Below, piece after piece: positions 32,951 through 41,691 of a stretch of 64,000 nt of DNA. The notes under the pieces are model-generated. The model saw nothing but the letters and a program-made list of their open reading frames with translations. It made no database searches and was not told the origin of the DNA. This DNA comes from Sva-07 sp963828415. GTDB taxonomy: Bacteria > Actinomycetota > Acidimicrobiia > Acidimicrobiales > Ilumatobacteraceae. The stretch spans positions 558,001 through 622,000 of the forward strand of contig CAWHEI010000001.1 of NCBI GenBank assembly GCA_963828415.1. Reading direction: 5' to 3'. The position numbers were made by a program, and so were the translations under genes. How positions within the stretch are numbered: position 1 is the stretch's first letter; every line of letters begins with the position of its first letter.

Positions 32951-34386
32951 GTTGGCTCCAGTGCGGCACGGAGTGCGATGCCGTCAGTTTCGATGATCTC
33001 CACGACCCGGGGAAGGTCGGCGACGGTCAGGCCGTCGAGGAATCGTCCCTCGTCCGACAGGCACACATCAGGCAGCAGGTACCGATGGCCCTGCGGTTCG
33101 GCGGCGAGAGCCCGGCTCACGTCGTCGCCCGTCAAGAGTCCCGTGACGCCGGTGTTGCCGCCGAAGAAGTCGTTGCGCACGGCGATCACACGAATGTCGT
33201 CGCGACCGAGCGAGTCGATCAGCGGCGAGATCACCGGTGCGCCGAGCTCGCCGGTCAACACACCGATCGGGGCATTGCGACGCGGGCGAAGCGAGATCAC
33301 GGCGATGTCGCCGGAGGCGCCTGTGCTGCACGGCGTGCTGGTGCGCAGGCCGGTGTATGCGGCGGGGTTCGGTGGCGCATCGACCGCAGCGAAGAACCCG
33401 CGACGCACGCCGGTTGCCTCGTCGGACCGACCCGTGAACTCGGCCTCGAACGTGCGGGCCATACCGATGCCGTCCTCGTGCATCGGGAATCCGTCGTAAC
33501 GATCGGCCGGCGGAAACGGTCGCTGGGCCATGAGGTAGTACTCGTCGGCGGCATAGACCATGCGCTTGCCGAGGGTGCCCTGGAAGACGTCCTGCCAGTC
33601 GTCGACGATGTCGACCACGGCGCGAGCCTCAGCAACGGTGTGCAGCCGCATCGCGGCCTCGCCGTTGAACTTGGAGATCCCGAGCGGCACCACGGCGACC
33701 GAGTCGAGTTCGGGGAACCGGTCGAGGATGCCCGCCATCGTGTCGGCGAGCACGGCACCATCGTTGACGCCGGGGCACACGACGATCTGACCCCGCACGG
33801 CGATGTCGTGGTCGAGCAGCGCTCGCAACCACCGCAGGCTCATCGCGCCCCGAGGGTTCTTGAGCATCTGGCTGCGGACGTCGGGATCGGTGGAGTGGAT
33901 GCTGACGTGCAGCGGCGAGAGCCGCTCGGTGATCACGCGCTCGAGATCGGCCTCGGTGAACCGGGTGAGCGTGGTGAAGTTGCCGTACAGGAACGACAGG
34001 CGGTAGTCGTCGTCCTTCAGATAGAGACTCCGGCGCATGCCTTTGGGCAACTGATAGATGAAACAGAACTCGCAGTGGTTGTCGCAGGTGCGAACCCGGT
34101 CGAACACGGCGCTCGACACGTCGACACCGAGCGACTCGCCTGGACGCTTCTCGATCGAGAACGCCAGATCGAGACCGCCTCGCTGCACGTCGAGTTCGAC
34201 GTCGGCTTCGTCGGCGGCGAGCTGCCATTCGATGATGTCCCGAGGCACCTCGCCGTTGATCCGCACGATCTCGTCGCCAGCCTGGACACCGGCGTGTGAT
34301 GCGGGCGATCCTGGTGTCACCGCCACGACCACGGGCGCGAGCGAACCCGACGGTGCCGCGCGCTCGATGTGGACGGTGTCGGACAT
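32947..34386 (-). CDS. DUF512 protein: PDZ plus radical-SAM-like (C-x3-C-x2-C)
   Basis: 479 residues. An N-terminal PDZ domain (GSPASHAGVQAGDEIVRINGEVPRD) is followed by RTCDNHCEFCFIYQLPKGMRRSLYLKDDDYRLSFLYGNFTTLT, with the C-x3-C-x2-C that binds an iron-sulfur cluster, and a C-terminal DUF512 domain (VRNDFFGGNTGVTGLLTGDD). The family sits next to der in many actinobacteria, which suggests a link to ribosome assembly or RNA modification, but the reaction is unknown. TAGCCT is 9 nt before the ATG. Confidence 0.9.
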   Translation of the reverse strand: MSDTVHIERAAPSGSLAPVVVAVTPGSPASHAGVQAGDEIVRINGEVPRDIIEWQLAADEADVELDVQRGGLDLAFSIEKRPGESLGVDVSSAVFDRVRTCDNHCEFCFIYQLPKGMRRSLYLKDDDYRLSFLYGNFTTLTRFTEADLERVITERLSPLHVSIHSTDPDVRSQMLKNPRGAMSLRWLRALLDHDIAVRGQIVVCPGVNDGAVLADTMAGILDRFPELDSVAVVPLGISKFNGEAAMRLHTVAEARAVVDIVDDWQDVFQGTLGKRMVYAADEYYLMAQRPFPPADRYDGFPMHEDGIGMARTFEAEFTGRSDEATGVRRGFFAAVDAPPNPAAYTGLRTSTPCSTGASGDIAVISLRPRRNAPIGVLTGELGAPVISPLIDSLGRDDIRVIAVRNDFFGGNTGVTGLLTGDDVSRALAAEPQGHRYLLPDVCLSDEGRFLDGLTVADLPRVVEIIETDGIALRAALEPT

Positions 34387-34433
34387 GGGCTCGTCAGGCT
34401 ACCGGCGGGGCACGGCGGGTAGCCTGGGACCGG

Positions 34434-35492
34434 ATGTCACCCACCGCAAGCGACTCCGGCGTCGACCAGGTGCTCCTCGCCCAGCCACGTGGGTTCTGTG
34501 CCGGTGTCGAGATGGCCATCAAGGCGTTGGCCTGGATGGTCCGCACGTTCCCGGCGCCGGTGTACTGCTACCACGAGATCGTCCACAACAAGCTCGTGGT
34601 CGATCGATTCATCGACCAGGGAGTCGTGTTCGTCGACGACATCGCCGAGGTGCCCGTCGGGAGCCCGATCATGCTGTCGGCGCACGGTTCGGCCCCCGAG
34701 GTCGTCGAGGCCGCCCGCAGCCGAGGGTCGTACGTGGTCGACTCGGTCTGCCCGCTCGTCACCAAGGTGCATCACGAGGTCAAGGTGCGTGCCGGCAAGG
34801 GCTACCGGATCGTCTATGTCGGCCACCAGGGCCATGAGGAGGCCATCGGCACGATGGCCGTCGCTCCGGACTCGATCGATCGCGTCGAATCGATCGAGGA
34901 GGTCGACCAGCTCGAGCCATCCGGCCAGCCCGTCGCGCTCCTCGCCCAGACGACGCTGTCGCACCGCGACTGGGAGGGCGTTGCCGTGCGCGTGAAGGAG
35001 CGATTCCCGGACGTCTGGACGCCAGGACGTAGTGACCTCTGCTTTGCGACCACCAACCGTCAGGCCGCGCTGATGGAGCTCGCACATCGCTGCGACGTCG
35101 TCGTCGTGATCGGTTCCGCCAACTCGTCGAACACGCGGGCCCTCGAGCAGCTGGCTCGCGAAGAAGGCTGCGAGCGGGTGTACCGGATCAACTCCGTCGA
35201 CGAACTGCCCTCGGATCTCGCAGGGATCGTCGGAGTCACCGCCGGCGCCTCGGCACCCGAGGAACTCGTCGATGCCGTGCTCGAATTCCTCGCTCCGAGA
35301 CGTGGCGTCGTCCTCGTCGACGTCACCGACGAGGACGAGTACTTTCCTCCCCCACGCAACATCCGAGAGCTGCAGGCCTCGATCGAGGCAGCCGCTACGA
35401 CGATGCTCGGCGGCAGCATGCTCGACCGCCCGGCGATGGACGACCGCACACTCGGCGCCAGCGACGTCCTCGCCGGCCTCGCCAGTCCGTGA
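34434..35492 (+). CDS. ispH: 4-hydroxy-3-methylbut-2-enyl diphosphate reductase IspH
   Basis: 352 residues. The three cluster Cys are Cys22 (PRGFCAGVEMAI), Cys106 (DSVCPLVTKVH) and Cys203 (DLCFATTNRQ). YCYHEIVHNK, LSAHGSAPEV, QTTLS and GSANSSNT are the other IspH blocks that bind the diphosphate. Last step of the MEP isoprenoid pathway. The C-terminal extension beyond EDEYFPPPRN is short. TAGCCT (34420-34425) is 8 nt before ATG 34434. It is divergent from the DUF512 gene, 47 bp between starts. Confidence 0.96.
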   Translation: MSPTASDSGVDQVLLAQPRGFCAGVEMAIKALAWMVRTFPAPVYCYHEIVHNKLVVDRFIDQGVVFVDDIAEVPVGSPIMLSAHGSAPEVVEAARSRGSYVVDSVCPLVTKVHHEVKVRAGKGYRIVYVGHQGHEEAIGTMAVAPDSIDRVESIEEVDQLEPSGQPVALLAQTTLSHRDWEGVAVRVKERFPDVWTPGRSDLCFATTNRQAALMELAHRCDVVVVIGSANSSNTRALEQLAREEGCERVYRINSVDELPSDLAGIVGVTAGASAPEELVDAVLEFLAPRRGVVLVDVTDEDEYFPPPRNIRELQASIEAAATTMLGGSMLDRPAMDDRTLGASDVLAGLASP

Positions 35493-35613
35493 GCCGCGAC
35501 ACTCGCCCTACCTGAGGACTTCGTCCCATGAGGGTGATGTCCCCGCGTCACGTTGTCATCAGAATGGATGACGGGGCGAAGTTCGCCCACACACGACATC
35601 ACGAGGAGTTCCC

Positions 35614-35916
35614 ATGGGAATGAGAAGGCGCCAACGCAGGAGAAGGATGGTGGCGGTCGGAGCGATCGCTCACCACGAAGGGGTCAAGCGCGGCGAGCAG
35701 GAGGCAGCGGCCTACGACGCGCCGGCGGACGGCGGGTACGCCGAGCCGGCATATGCCGAGGAACCAGCGTATGCGCAGGCGCCTGCCGAGACGGCGTACG
35801 CCCCGCCTCCCGCCGATCCTGCCGACGAGATCGAGCACCTCGCCCAACTCCACTCGTCCGGGGTGCTGACCGACGACGAATTCGCCGCCGCCAAGGCAAA
35901 GGTGCTCGGGGCATGA
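35614..35916 (+). CDS. Small SHOCT-domain protein with Tyr/Pro/Ala linker
   Basis: 100 residues. The basic N-terminus (GMRRRQRRRRMVAVGAIAHHEG) is followed by a low-complexity linker of EPAYAE-like units and a C-terminal SHOCT domain (DEIEHLAQLHSSGVLTDDEFAAAKAKVL). SHOCT domains are oligomerisation tags often found with membrane proteins. A GAGGAG ribosome-binding site is present. Overlaps the next start by 4 bases (ATGA). Confidence 0.8.
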   Translation: MGMRRRQRRRRMVAVGAIAHHEGVKRGEQEAAAYDAPADGGYAEPAYAEEPAYAQAPAETAYAPPPADPADEIEHLAQLHSSGVLTDDEFAAAKAKVLGA

Positions 35917-36323
35917 GCGCGCGACAGGACGCGCTCTTGCGTGCGTTGATCGTCGCCTTCGGAGCTGGGACCGATGACCTCGGCGAACTGTTCACCGACG
36001 ATGCCGAGGTGTGGTCACCGAACATGTACGCCACCTCCCTGGCCGAAGTGACCGAGGCGTTCGGCGATCGCGAAGAGGCCTTCAGCAACCAGGCGGTCAC
36101 CGTGCGCAGCATCGACGAGATCGGGAACAAGGTCGTGGCGGAATGGCGGCTCGACGCCGACCACACCGGGCGTCTGACGTTCGACGACGAGAACTGGATC
36201 GATGCCACGGGGGCACACGTCTACATGGGTGGGGTCAGCATCGCCGAGTACTCCGGCGACAAGATCCGTGCCGTGCGCACCTACTTCGACGACCTCGCAT
36301 TCCTCGAACAGCTCATCGGCTGA
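35913..36323 (+). CDS. SnoaL/NTF2-like domain protein
   Basis: 136 residues. Helix plus strands typical of the NTF2-like cone fold: LLRALIVAFGAGTDDLGELFTDDAEVWSPNM, then VVAEWRLDADHTGRLTFDD and a terminal strand IRAVRTYFDDLAFLEQL. NTF2-like proteins can be enzymes or binding proteins; no catalytic set can be identified. It is co-translated with the SHOCT gene. Confidence 0.7.
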   Translation: MSARQDALLRALIVAFGAGTDDLGELFTDDAEVWSPNMYATSLAEVTEAFGDREEAFSNQAVTVRSIDEIGNKVVAEWRLDADHTGRLTFDDENWIDATGAHVYMGGVSIAEYSGDKIRAVRTYFDDLAFLEQLIG

Positions 36324-36334
36324 CAGCCGACGTC

Positions 36335-36757
36335 GTGGACATCTCGGTCGAGTTCGATCCCGACCCCGATGACCTCGACCTCATCGAAGTCGGTGTCCGC
36401 CAGGCGGCGAACACGGCGACCCGACTCCCGCCCGACAACGACCTGGCCGTGTTCGCTCGCGAGGGCGGCCGGGTCTGCGCCGGACTGACCGGTTGGACAT
36501 GGGGCGACTGCTGCGAGCTCCAGAACCTCTGGGTCGCCGACGATCGCCGCGGCGAGGGCCTCGGAAGTGCGCTGATGCGCGCGGCAGAAGTCGAGGCGCG
36601 TGCGCGGGGATGTACGACGATCGTGATCTTCGCGCATTCGTTCCAACCGCACGAGATGTACAGCGGACTCGGCTACGAGGTCGTCGCCCGTCTCGAGGAC
36701 TTCCCGTCGGGCAGTGACGCGCTCTGGATGGTCAAGCGGCTCGAGTCGGCCGACTGA
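36335..36757 (+). CDS. GNAT-family N-acetyltransferase
   Basis: 140 residues from GTG 36335. ELQNLWVADDRRGEGLGSALMRAAEVEARARGC is the acetyl-CoA binding strand-loop-helix with the R-G-x-G-L-G pyrophosphate loop, and FQPHEMYSGLGYEVVARLEDF is the C-terminal YxxxGF-type block. Typical of small-molecule acetyltransferases. It starts 11 bp after the previous stop and ends one base from the convergent acyl-CoA dehydrogenase stop. Confidence 0.85.
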   Translation: MDISVEFDPDPDDLDLIEVGVRQAANTATRLPPDNDLAVFAREGGRVCAGLTGWTWGDCCELQNLWVADDRRGEGLGSALMRAAEVEARARGCTTIVIFAHSFQPHEMYSGLGYEVVARLEDFPSGSDALWMVKRLESAD

Positions 36758-36758
36758 C

Positions 36759-37970
36759 TCAGCTGCGCGGGACCTCGGACCAGGGCTTGTCGCGGTCGAC
36801 GCGGATGTCGCCGGGCAGGCCGAGCACGCGCTCGCCGAGGATGTTCTTCATCACCTCGGTCGTGCCTCCCTCGATCGAGTTCGCCCGGCTGCGAAGGAAC
36901 GCCTTCTGCAGGGTGTCCGAGCCCATCGCCGTCTCGGGGCGGATCATCTCGTAGCTGCCGTACAACAGGCCGTCGGCGCCCATCAGGTTGATGACCTCGT
37001 CGTAGATGTCCTTGTTGAGATCGGCCGACGCCATCTTGCCGATCGAACCCTCGGGCCCGGGGTCGCCCATCTTGCGGTTCTGATTCGCGCGGATGTTCGT
37101 GAGACGGAGCACCTCGGCACGCGCCCACAGCTTCATCACCTCGTCACGTGCGGCTTCGCTCTTCGCCGACGCCGGGAGCGACTGCCAGGTCTGCACGAGC
37201 GCCGAGATCGTTCCCGACCCGCGTGCGGGGATCGTGCCGCCGATCGAGACCCGTTCGTTCATCAGCGTCGTCAACGACACCCGCCAGCCGTCGCCAGGAC
37301 CGCCGAGCATCTCGTCGGTGGGGATGCGCGTATCGGAGAAGAACACCTCGTTGAACTCGGCCTCGCCCGTCATCTGACGCAGCGGTCGGATTTCGACGGT
37401 CGGATCCTCCATGTCGACCACGAACGCCGTCAGCCCAGCGTGCTTCACGGCGTTCGGGTCGGTGCGCACGACCAGGAGCCCCCACTTCGAGAGGTGGGCC
37501 AGCGTGGTCCAGACCTTCTGGCCATTGACGATCCACTCCTCGCCGTCCTGAATGCCAGTCGACGACAGGCCGGCGAAGTCTGATCCGGAGCCAGGCTCGG
37601 AGAACAGCTGGCACCAGATCTCCTCGCCGGTGAACAGTGGGCGGAGGTAGCGCTGCTTCTGTTCGTCGCTCCCCCACGCCACCACCGTCGGGCCCGTCAT
37701 GCCATGGCCGATCGGGTTGCGATACATCGGGTTCGGCGCTCCAGCGGCGTAGACGCGCTCGTTGATCAGCTTCTGCAGCTTCGGGTTCAGACCGAGGCCC
37801 CCATGTCCCTCGGGGAAGTGGACCCAAGCGAGACCGCGATCGAACTGGTGGCCGAGAAACTCCTTCGGGTCGGTGGTCTTCGGCGGGAAGGCCGTGAGGA
37901 GTTCGTCGACGAGGTCGCTGACGCGCTGTTCGTCGGCGTTCAGTTCGGTGCTGCTGTCGGTCATCGTCAT
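36759..37970 (-). CDS. Acyl-CoA dehydrogenase
   Basis: 403 residues. GEEIWCQLFSEPGSGSDFAGLSST is the FAD-binding signature, and VNGQKVWTTLAHLSKWGLLVVRTDP and NSIEGGTTEVMKNILGERVLGLP are the other FAD/substrate blocks of the family. The usual active-site Glu sits in the IEGGTTEV loop. It would dehydrogenate an acyl-CoA at C2-C3. It lies 16 bp after a flavin reductase gene on the same strand, as in small two-component clusters. ATG 37970 is used; ATG 37964 is two codons later. Confidence 0.9.
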   Translation of the reverse strand: MTMTDSSTELNADEQRVSDLVDELLTAFPPKTTDPKEFLGHQFDRGLAWVHFPEGHGGLGLNPKLQKLINERVYAAGAPNPMYRNPIGHGMTGPTVVAWGSDEQKQRYLRPLFTGEEIWCQLFSEPGSGSDFAGLSSTGIQDGEEWIVNGQKVWTTLAHLSKWGLLVVRTDPNAVKHAGLTAFVVDMEDPTVEIRPLRQMTGEAEFNEVFFSDTRIPTDEMLGGPGDGWRVSLTTLMNERVSIGGTIPARGSGTISALVQTWQSLPASAKSEAARDEVMKLWARAEVLRLTNIRANQNRKMGDPGPEGSIGKMASADLNKDIYDEVINLMGADGLLYGSYEMIRPETAMGSDTLQKAFLRSRANSIEGGTTEVMKNILGERVLGLPGDIRVDRDKPWSEVPRS

Positions 37971-37986
37971 GTCCGGCACCGTACTT

Positions 37987-38541
37987 TCAGTCGCCGGCCG
38001 GAATCCTGTCGAGCAGCTGATCACGAATGCTGACACCCGGCTCGCGGGCCTTGTCGCCGGTGACGCGCCACCCGAGCCGGCTCGAGTACAGCAACGGCGG
38101 CTCCTTCAAGCGCAACGGCGCGACCTCGACGACCCGGGCGAACAGCAACTCGTGGTCGGCCATCGGGACCCGATCGAAGGTCTCGCAGTGCAGCCAGGCG
38201 ATCGAGTTCGGCACGACCGGCAACACGTGATCAGGCCCGGGCCAGTCGGTGAGGTACTCGTCGGCGGCGTAGTGGAACTTGCGGCCCGGATAGCTGAAGT
38301 ACTGGCCTTCGACGATCTGATCGGCGGCCAGAATGCTGACGGCGAATCGGCCGGCCTCGACCATCAAGGGGTAGGTGTCGTGCTTGGGTGACACGCTGGC
38401 CATCACGATCGGCTCCTCGAAACTCACCTGCTCGAACCAGTGGCTGGTGTACGCGCGCCGAACGCCACCGTGTGCGGCGCCGACCACCTGGACCCCTTTG
38501 ATCATCTGGCCCAGGCACTGCTTGATGTCGCGATCGATCAT
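37987..38541 (-). CDS. Flavin reductase domain protein
   Basis: 184 residues. GVQVVGAAHGGVRRAYTSHWFEQVSFEEPIVMASVSPKHDTYPLMVEAGRFAVSILAADQ fits the FMN-binding flavin reductase family (HpaC/DIM6-like), and the C-terminal PLLYSSRLGWRVTG is the substrate side. It may supply reduced flavin to a monooxygenase or to another partner; the adjacent acyl-CoA dehydrogenase is a possible context. Same strand and 16 bp upstream of it. Confidence 0.82.
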   Translation of the reverse strand: MIDRDIKQCLGQMIKGVQVVGAAHGGVRRAYTSHWFEQVSFEEPIVMASVSPKHDTYPLMVEAGRFAVSILAADQIVEGQYFSYPGRKFHYAADEYLTDWPGPDHVLPVVPNSIAWLHCETFDRVPMADHELLFARVVEVAPLRLKEPPLLYSSRLGWRVTGDKAREPGVSIRDQLLDRIPAGD

Positions 38542-38566
38542 CGACGCAGTCTGGCGTCGCCGATTC

Positions 38567-38605
38567 GACGATTACATCGCGGGTCTGACCCCTGTTGTAA
38601 TCGTC
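38567..38605. terminator. Hairpin at the end of the SirB1-like gene
   Basis: GACGATTACA (38567-38576) and TGTAATCGTC (38596-38605) form a perfect 10-bp stem. The loop contains GGGTCTGACCC, itself palindromic. It overlaps the stop codon of the minus-strand SirB1-like gene and separates it from the flavin reductase gene. Confidence 0.5.
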
Positions 38606-39278
38606 AGTTGAAGATGGCGGAGGTGGCGGTGATCTCGGCGGCCTCGAGTTCGGCGAGTTCGGGAACTGCGGCGCGCAGGTCCATCACGATCGCCAGGCGG
38701 ACGGCGTCGGACCGTCCGGCGAAAACGCTCTTGAGGTTGTTGAGCATCCGAATCACGATGTCGCGGTTCGGAGTCGGGTCGAGGAACTGCTCGGTCCACG
38801 CCACCTGAGCGCCGGTGACCTGCTCGAACAGCGCACGCGCGCCGGCTCGGTCGAGCCGTCGCCCGCCGTCGAACGGATCGAAGAACGCGTCGGGATCATC
38901 GGCGGCCCGAACGAGGAAGTGCGCCGGCATCCCCACGCCGACGAGGTCGACGCCGATACGCCGAGCCACCTCGATCATCAACGCGGACAGGCTGATCGGG
39001 ATCCCGGTACGTGTGGCGATCACCCGATCGAGGCACGAATTGCGCCAGTCGTAGTAGGCGCCTCGGTTGCCGACGAAATGCTCCTCGGCGAACAGATGGG
39101 AGGCCACGCCCTCTGCGGTTGCCTCATGACAACCAGCGGCCAGGCCGTCGAGAGCGCCGAGCCAGTGCTCGACGTCGAGTCCCGACTGGAGGGCCGACGA
39201 GATCAGCAGTCCCGCTTCATCGAGCGCGACTGCGGGCTGGTCGGGCCGCATGATCTCGGCGAAACGGGCTCGGACCAT
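38604..39278 (-). CDS. SirB1-family (transglutaminase-like) protein
   Basis: 224 residues. RNSCLDRVIATRTGIPISLSALMIEVARRIGVDLVGVGMPAHFLVR matches the SirB1/UPF0162 core, where NSCLD carries the equivalent of the catalytic Cys and MPAHFLVR the His. PFDGGRRLDRAGARALFEQV and NRDIVIRMLNNLKSVF complete the family pattern. The function of the family is not settled. TACGGT is 6 nt before the ATG (39285-39290). It is divergent from the AMP-binding gene, with 57 bp between starts. Confidence 0.82.
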   Translation of the reverse strand: MVRARFAEIMRPDQPAVALDEAGLLISSALQSGLDVEHWLGALDGLAAGCHEATAEGVASHLFAEEHFVGNRGAYYDWRNSCLDRVIATRTGIPISLSALMIEVARRIGVDLVGVGMPAHFLVRAADDPDAFFDPFDGGRRLDRAGARALFEQVTGAQVAWTEQFLDPTPNRDIVIRMLNNLKSVFAGRSDAVRLAIVMDLRAAVPELAELEAAEITATSAIFN

Positions 39279-39335
39279 GTACGAACCGTACCGCCACCAT
39301 GCGCTCGCCGACCCGTGTCGACTACGTTGCCCCGC

Positions 39336-40890
39336 ATGTTCCCAGGCGCACACCTCTCCGCTCACGGCGACAAGCCGGCACTCATCATGGCCGGGTCGGG
39401 CTTCACCCAGACCTTCGCCGAACTCGATGCCGCAGCCAACCGTCTCAGCCGTCTGCTTCGCGCCGCCGGCCTCCAGCCAGGTGACCACATCGCCATGTGC
39501 ATGGAGAACCACGATCGCTACCTCGAGATCGTGTGGGGCTGCCACTACGCCGGTCTCGTCTACACGTGCGCCTCGTCGAGGCTCACCAGCCACGAACTCG
39601 AATACATCATCAACGACTGCGGCGCGGTGGGCGTACATCACCTCGAAGTACAAGGCCGATCAGGCCGCCGAGGTCATCGACAGCACCCCGAACGTCGAGC
39701 TGCGACTGATGCTCGACGGCACGATCGACGGCTACGAGAGCTATGAGACCGCCGTCGCCGCCCAGTCGCCCGAACCGCTCGACGAACAACGCGTCGCCGG
39801 CTTGGACATGCTCTACTCGTCGGGCACCACCGGCATGCCGAAGGGCATCACGCGCCCGTTCCCGAACACGGAACTCGAGGGCACGAGTGGTGCGGTGTTG
39901 CCGATGCTGCAGCTGCTCTTCGGCGTCGACGACACAAAGCGCTATCTGTCTCCTGCGCCCTTCTACCATGCGGCTCCGCTGCGATTCTGCCTCGCCGTCC
40001 ACGGTCTCGGGGCCACCATCGTGGCGATGGAGCACTTCGACGCCGAGGAGTATCTGCGCCTCGTCGACGAATACGACATCACGCACAGTCAGGTCGTGCC
40101 GACGATGTTCGTGCGGATGCTCAAGCTGCCGGAAGAAACTCGGGCGAGGTACGACGTCTCGTCGCTCGAGTGCGTGATCCATGCGGCTGCTCCATGCCCC
40201 GTGCCGGTGAAGCAGCAGATGATCGAATGGTTCGGTCCGGTGATCCACGAGTACTACGCGGGCAGCGAGGGCAATGGCTTCGTGTACTGCAACAGTGAGG
40301 GTTGGCTGGCGCATCCCGGCACCGTGGGCTCCCCGATCGGCTGCGTCCTGCACATCGTCGGCGAAGACGGCGAGGAGGTACCGCAGGGCGAGTCGGGCAC
40401 GGTGTACTTCGAGGGCGGCGCTGAGTTCGAGTACCACAACGACCCGGAGAAGACGAAGGGCTCGCGCCATCCGAAGGGCTGGAGCACACTCGGCGACGTC
40501 GGCTACGTCGACGCCGACGGGTTCCTGTATCTCACCGACCGCAAGGCGTACATGATCATCTCAGGCGGCGTGAACATCTATCCGCAGGAAGCCGAGAATG
40601 TTCTCGTCACCCACCCCAAGGTGATCGACGTAGCGGTGTTCGGCGTGCCGAACGACGACTTCGGCGAAGAGGTCAAGGCGGTCGTGCAGCCGGTCGAGAT
40701 GCCGGCCGACGATGCCGCCGCGGCGGCACTCGCCTCCGAGCTGATCCAGTTCTGCCGCACCGAGTTGGCCGATGTGAAGTGCCCGCGTTCGATCGACTTC
40801 CGTACCGAACTCCCCCGCCACCCGACCGGCAAGCTCTACAAGCGCCTGCTCAAAGACGAGTACTGGAAGGAAGCAGGACGCTCGATCTGA
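39336..40890 (+). pseudogene. Acyl-CoA synthetase (AMP-binding), apparent +1 frameshift
   Basis: Residues 1-98 (MFPGAHLSAHGDKPALIMAG to LEYIINDCGAV) are in one frame and the rest (YITSKYKADQAAEVIDSTPN onward) is in the next. Removing one G from GGG at 39629-39631 restores one protein of about 517 residues: AYITSKYK follows DCGAV directly. The rest is normal: YSSGTTGMPKGITR (P-loop), YYAGSEGNG, and TGKLYKRLLKDEYWKE at the end with the catalytic Lys. It would activate a fatty acid to acyl-CoA. Either a decayed gene or a sequencing error; the flanking code shows no other damage. Confidence 0.85.
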
Positions 40891-40898
40891 GCCGACGC

Positions 40899-41675
40899 AT
40901 GCACCCCTACCTCGACTGGCCGGGACCCATCCCGTTCGCCCATCGGGGCGGAACGAGCGAGGCGCCGGAGAACACGATGCCGGCGTTCGAGCATGCGGTG
41001 GCGCTCGGGTTCGACTACCTCGAGACCGACGTGCATCTCAGTGCCGACGGCGTGCTGATGGCGTTCCACGACCCAGATCTCTCGCGGACGTGTGGTGTCG
41101 ACGGAACGATCGCCGACATGACTGCGGATGAACTCGCCGAGATCCGGGTGGACGGCCGTGCCTCGATCCCGCTGATGAGCGACCTACTCGAGCGGTTTCC
41201 CGACGTCAGGTTCAACATCGACTGCAAGTCCGATGCGGCGGCAGGCCCGCTTGCTGCGTTGATACGACGATTCGAGGCGATCGAGCGAGTGTGCCTCGGC
41301 GCGTTCAGCCATGCCCGCCTCAGCAAGCTTCGCACCCTGCTCGGCCCCCAGCTGTTGTCGTGCATGAGCCCTCAGGAAGTCGCCACGCTGCGACTCACCG
41401 GGCGAGTCGGCGGGATCTCCGACCGAGTCGCCCAAGTCCCGGTCCGCTACGGCGCAGCGAGTGGGCCGAAGGGCGTCACCCTGGTCACCGAGCGCTTCGT
41501 TCGCAACGCGCATCGTCGCAACGTCGCCGTCCACGTGTGGACGATCGACGACGCCGACGAGATGCATCGACTGCTCGACCTCGGCGTCGACGGCATCATG
41601 ACCGACCGCCCCGAGATCCTGCGCGATGTGCTCATCGAGCGGCACCAGTGGCACGGCACAACACCCGAGTCGTGA
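40899..41675 (+). CDS. Glycerophosphodiester phosphodiesterase
   Basis: 258 residues. AHRGGTSEAPENTMPAFEHAVALGFDYLETDVHLSADGVLMAFHDPDLSRT contains the catalytic His pair and the Glu-Asp metal ligands of the GDPD family. VWTIDDADEMHRLLDLGVDGIMTDRPEIL is the C-terminal GDPD block. It splits glycerophosphodiesters into glycerol-3-phosphate and an alcohol. No signal peptide. It starts 8 bp after the acyl-CoA synthetase stop, so it probably shares its mRNA. Confidence 0.9.
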   Translation: MHPYLDWPGPIPFAHRGGTSEAPENTMPAFEHAVALGFDYLETDVHLSADGVLMAFHDPDLSRTCGVDGTIADMTADELAEIRVDGRASIPLMSDLLERFPDVRFNIDCKSDAAAGPLAALIRRFEAIERVCLGAFSHARLSKLRTLLGPQLLSCMSPQEVATLRLTGRVGGISDRVAQVPVRYGAASGPKGVTLVTERFVRNAHRRNVAVHVWTIDDADEMHRLLDLGVDGIMTDRPEILRDVLIERHQWHGTTPES

Positions 41676-41691
41676 CCTAACGTCGGCGACC

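Noticed and set aside
31376..33499. 707-codon plus-strand open frame antisense to der and the DUF512 gene.
   Set aside because: Composition and lack of motifs show it is a codon-bias shadow of the two real genes.
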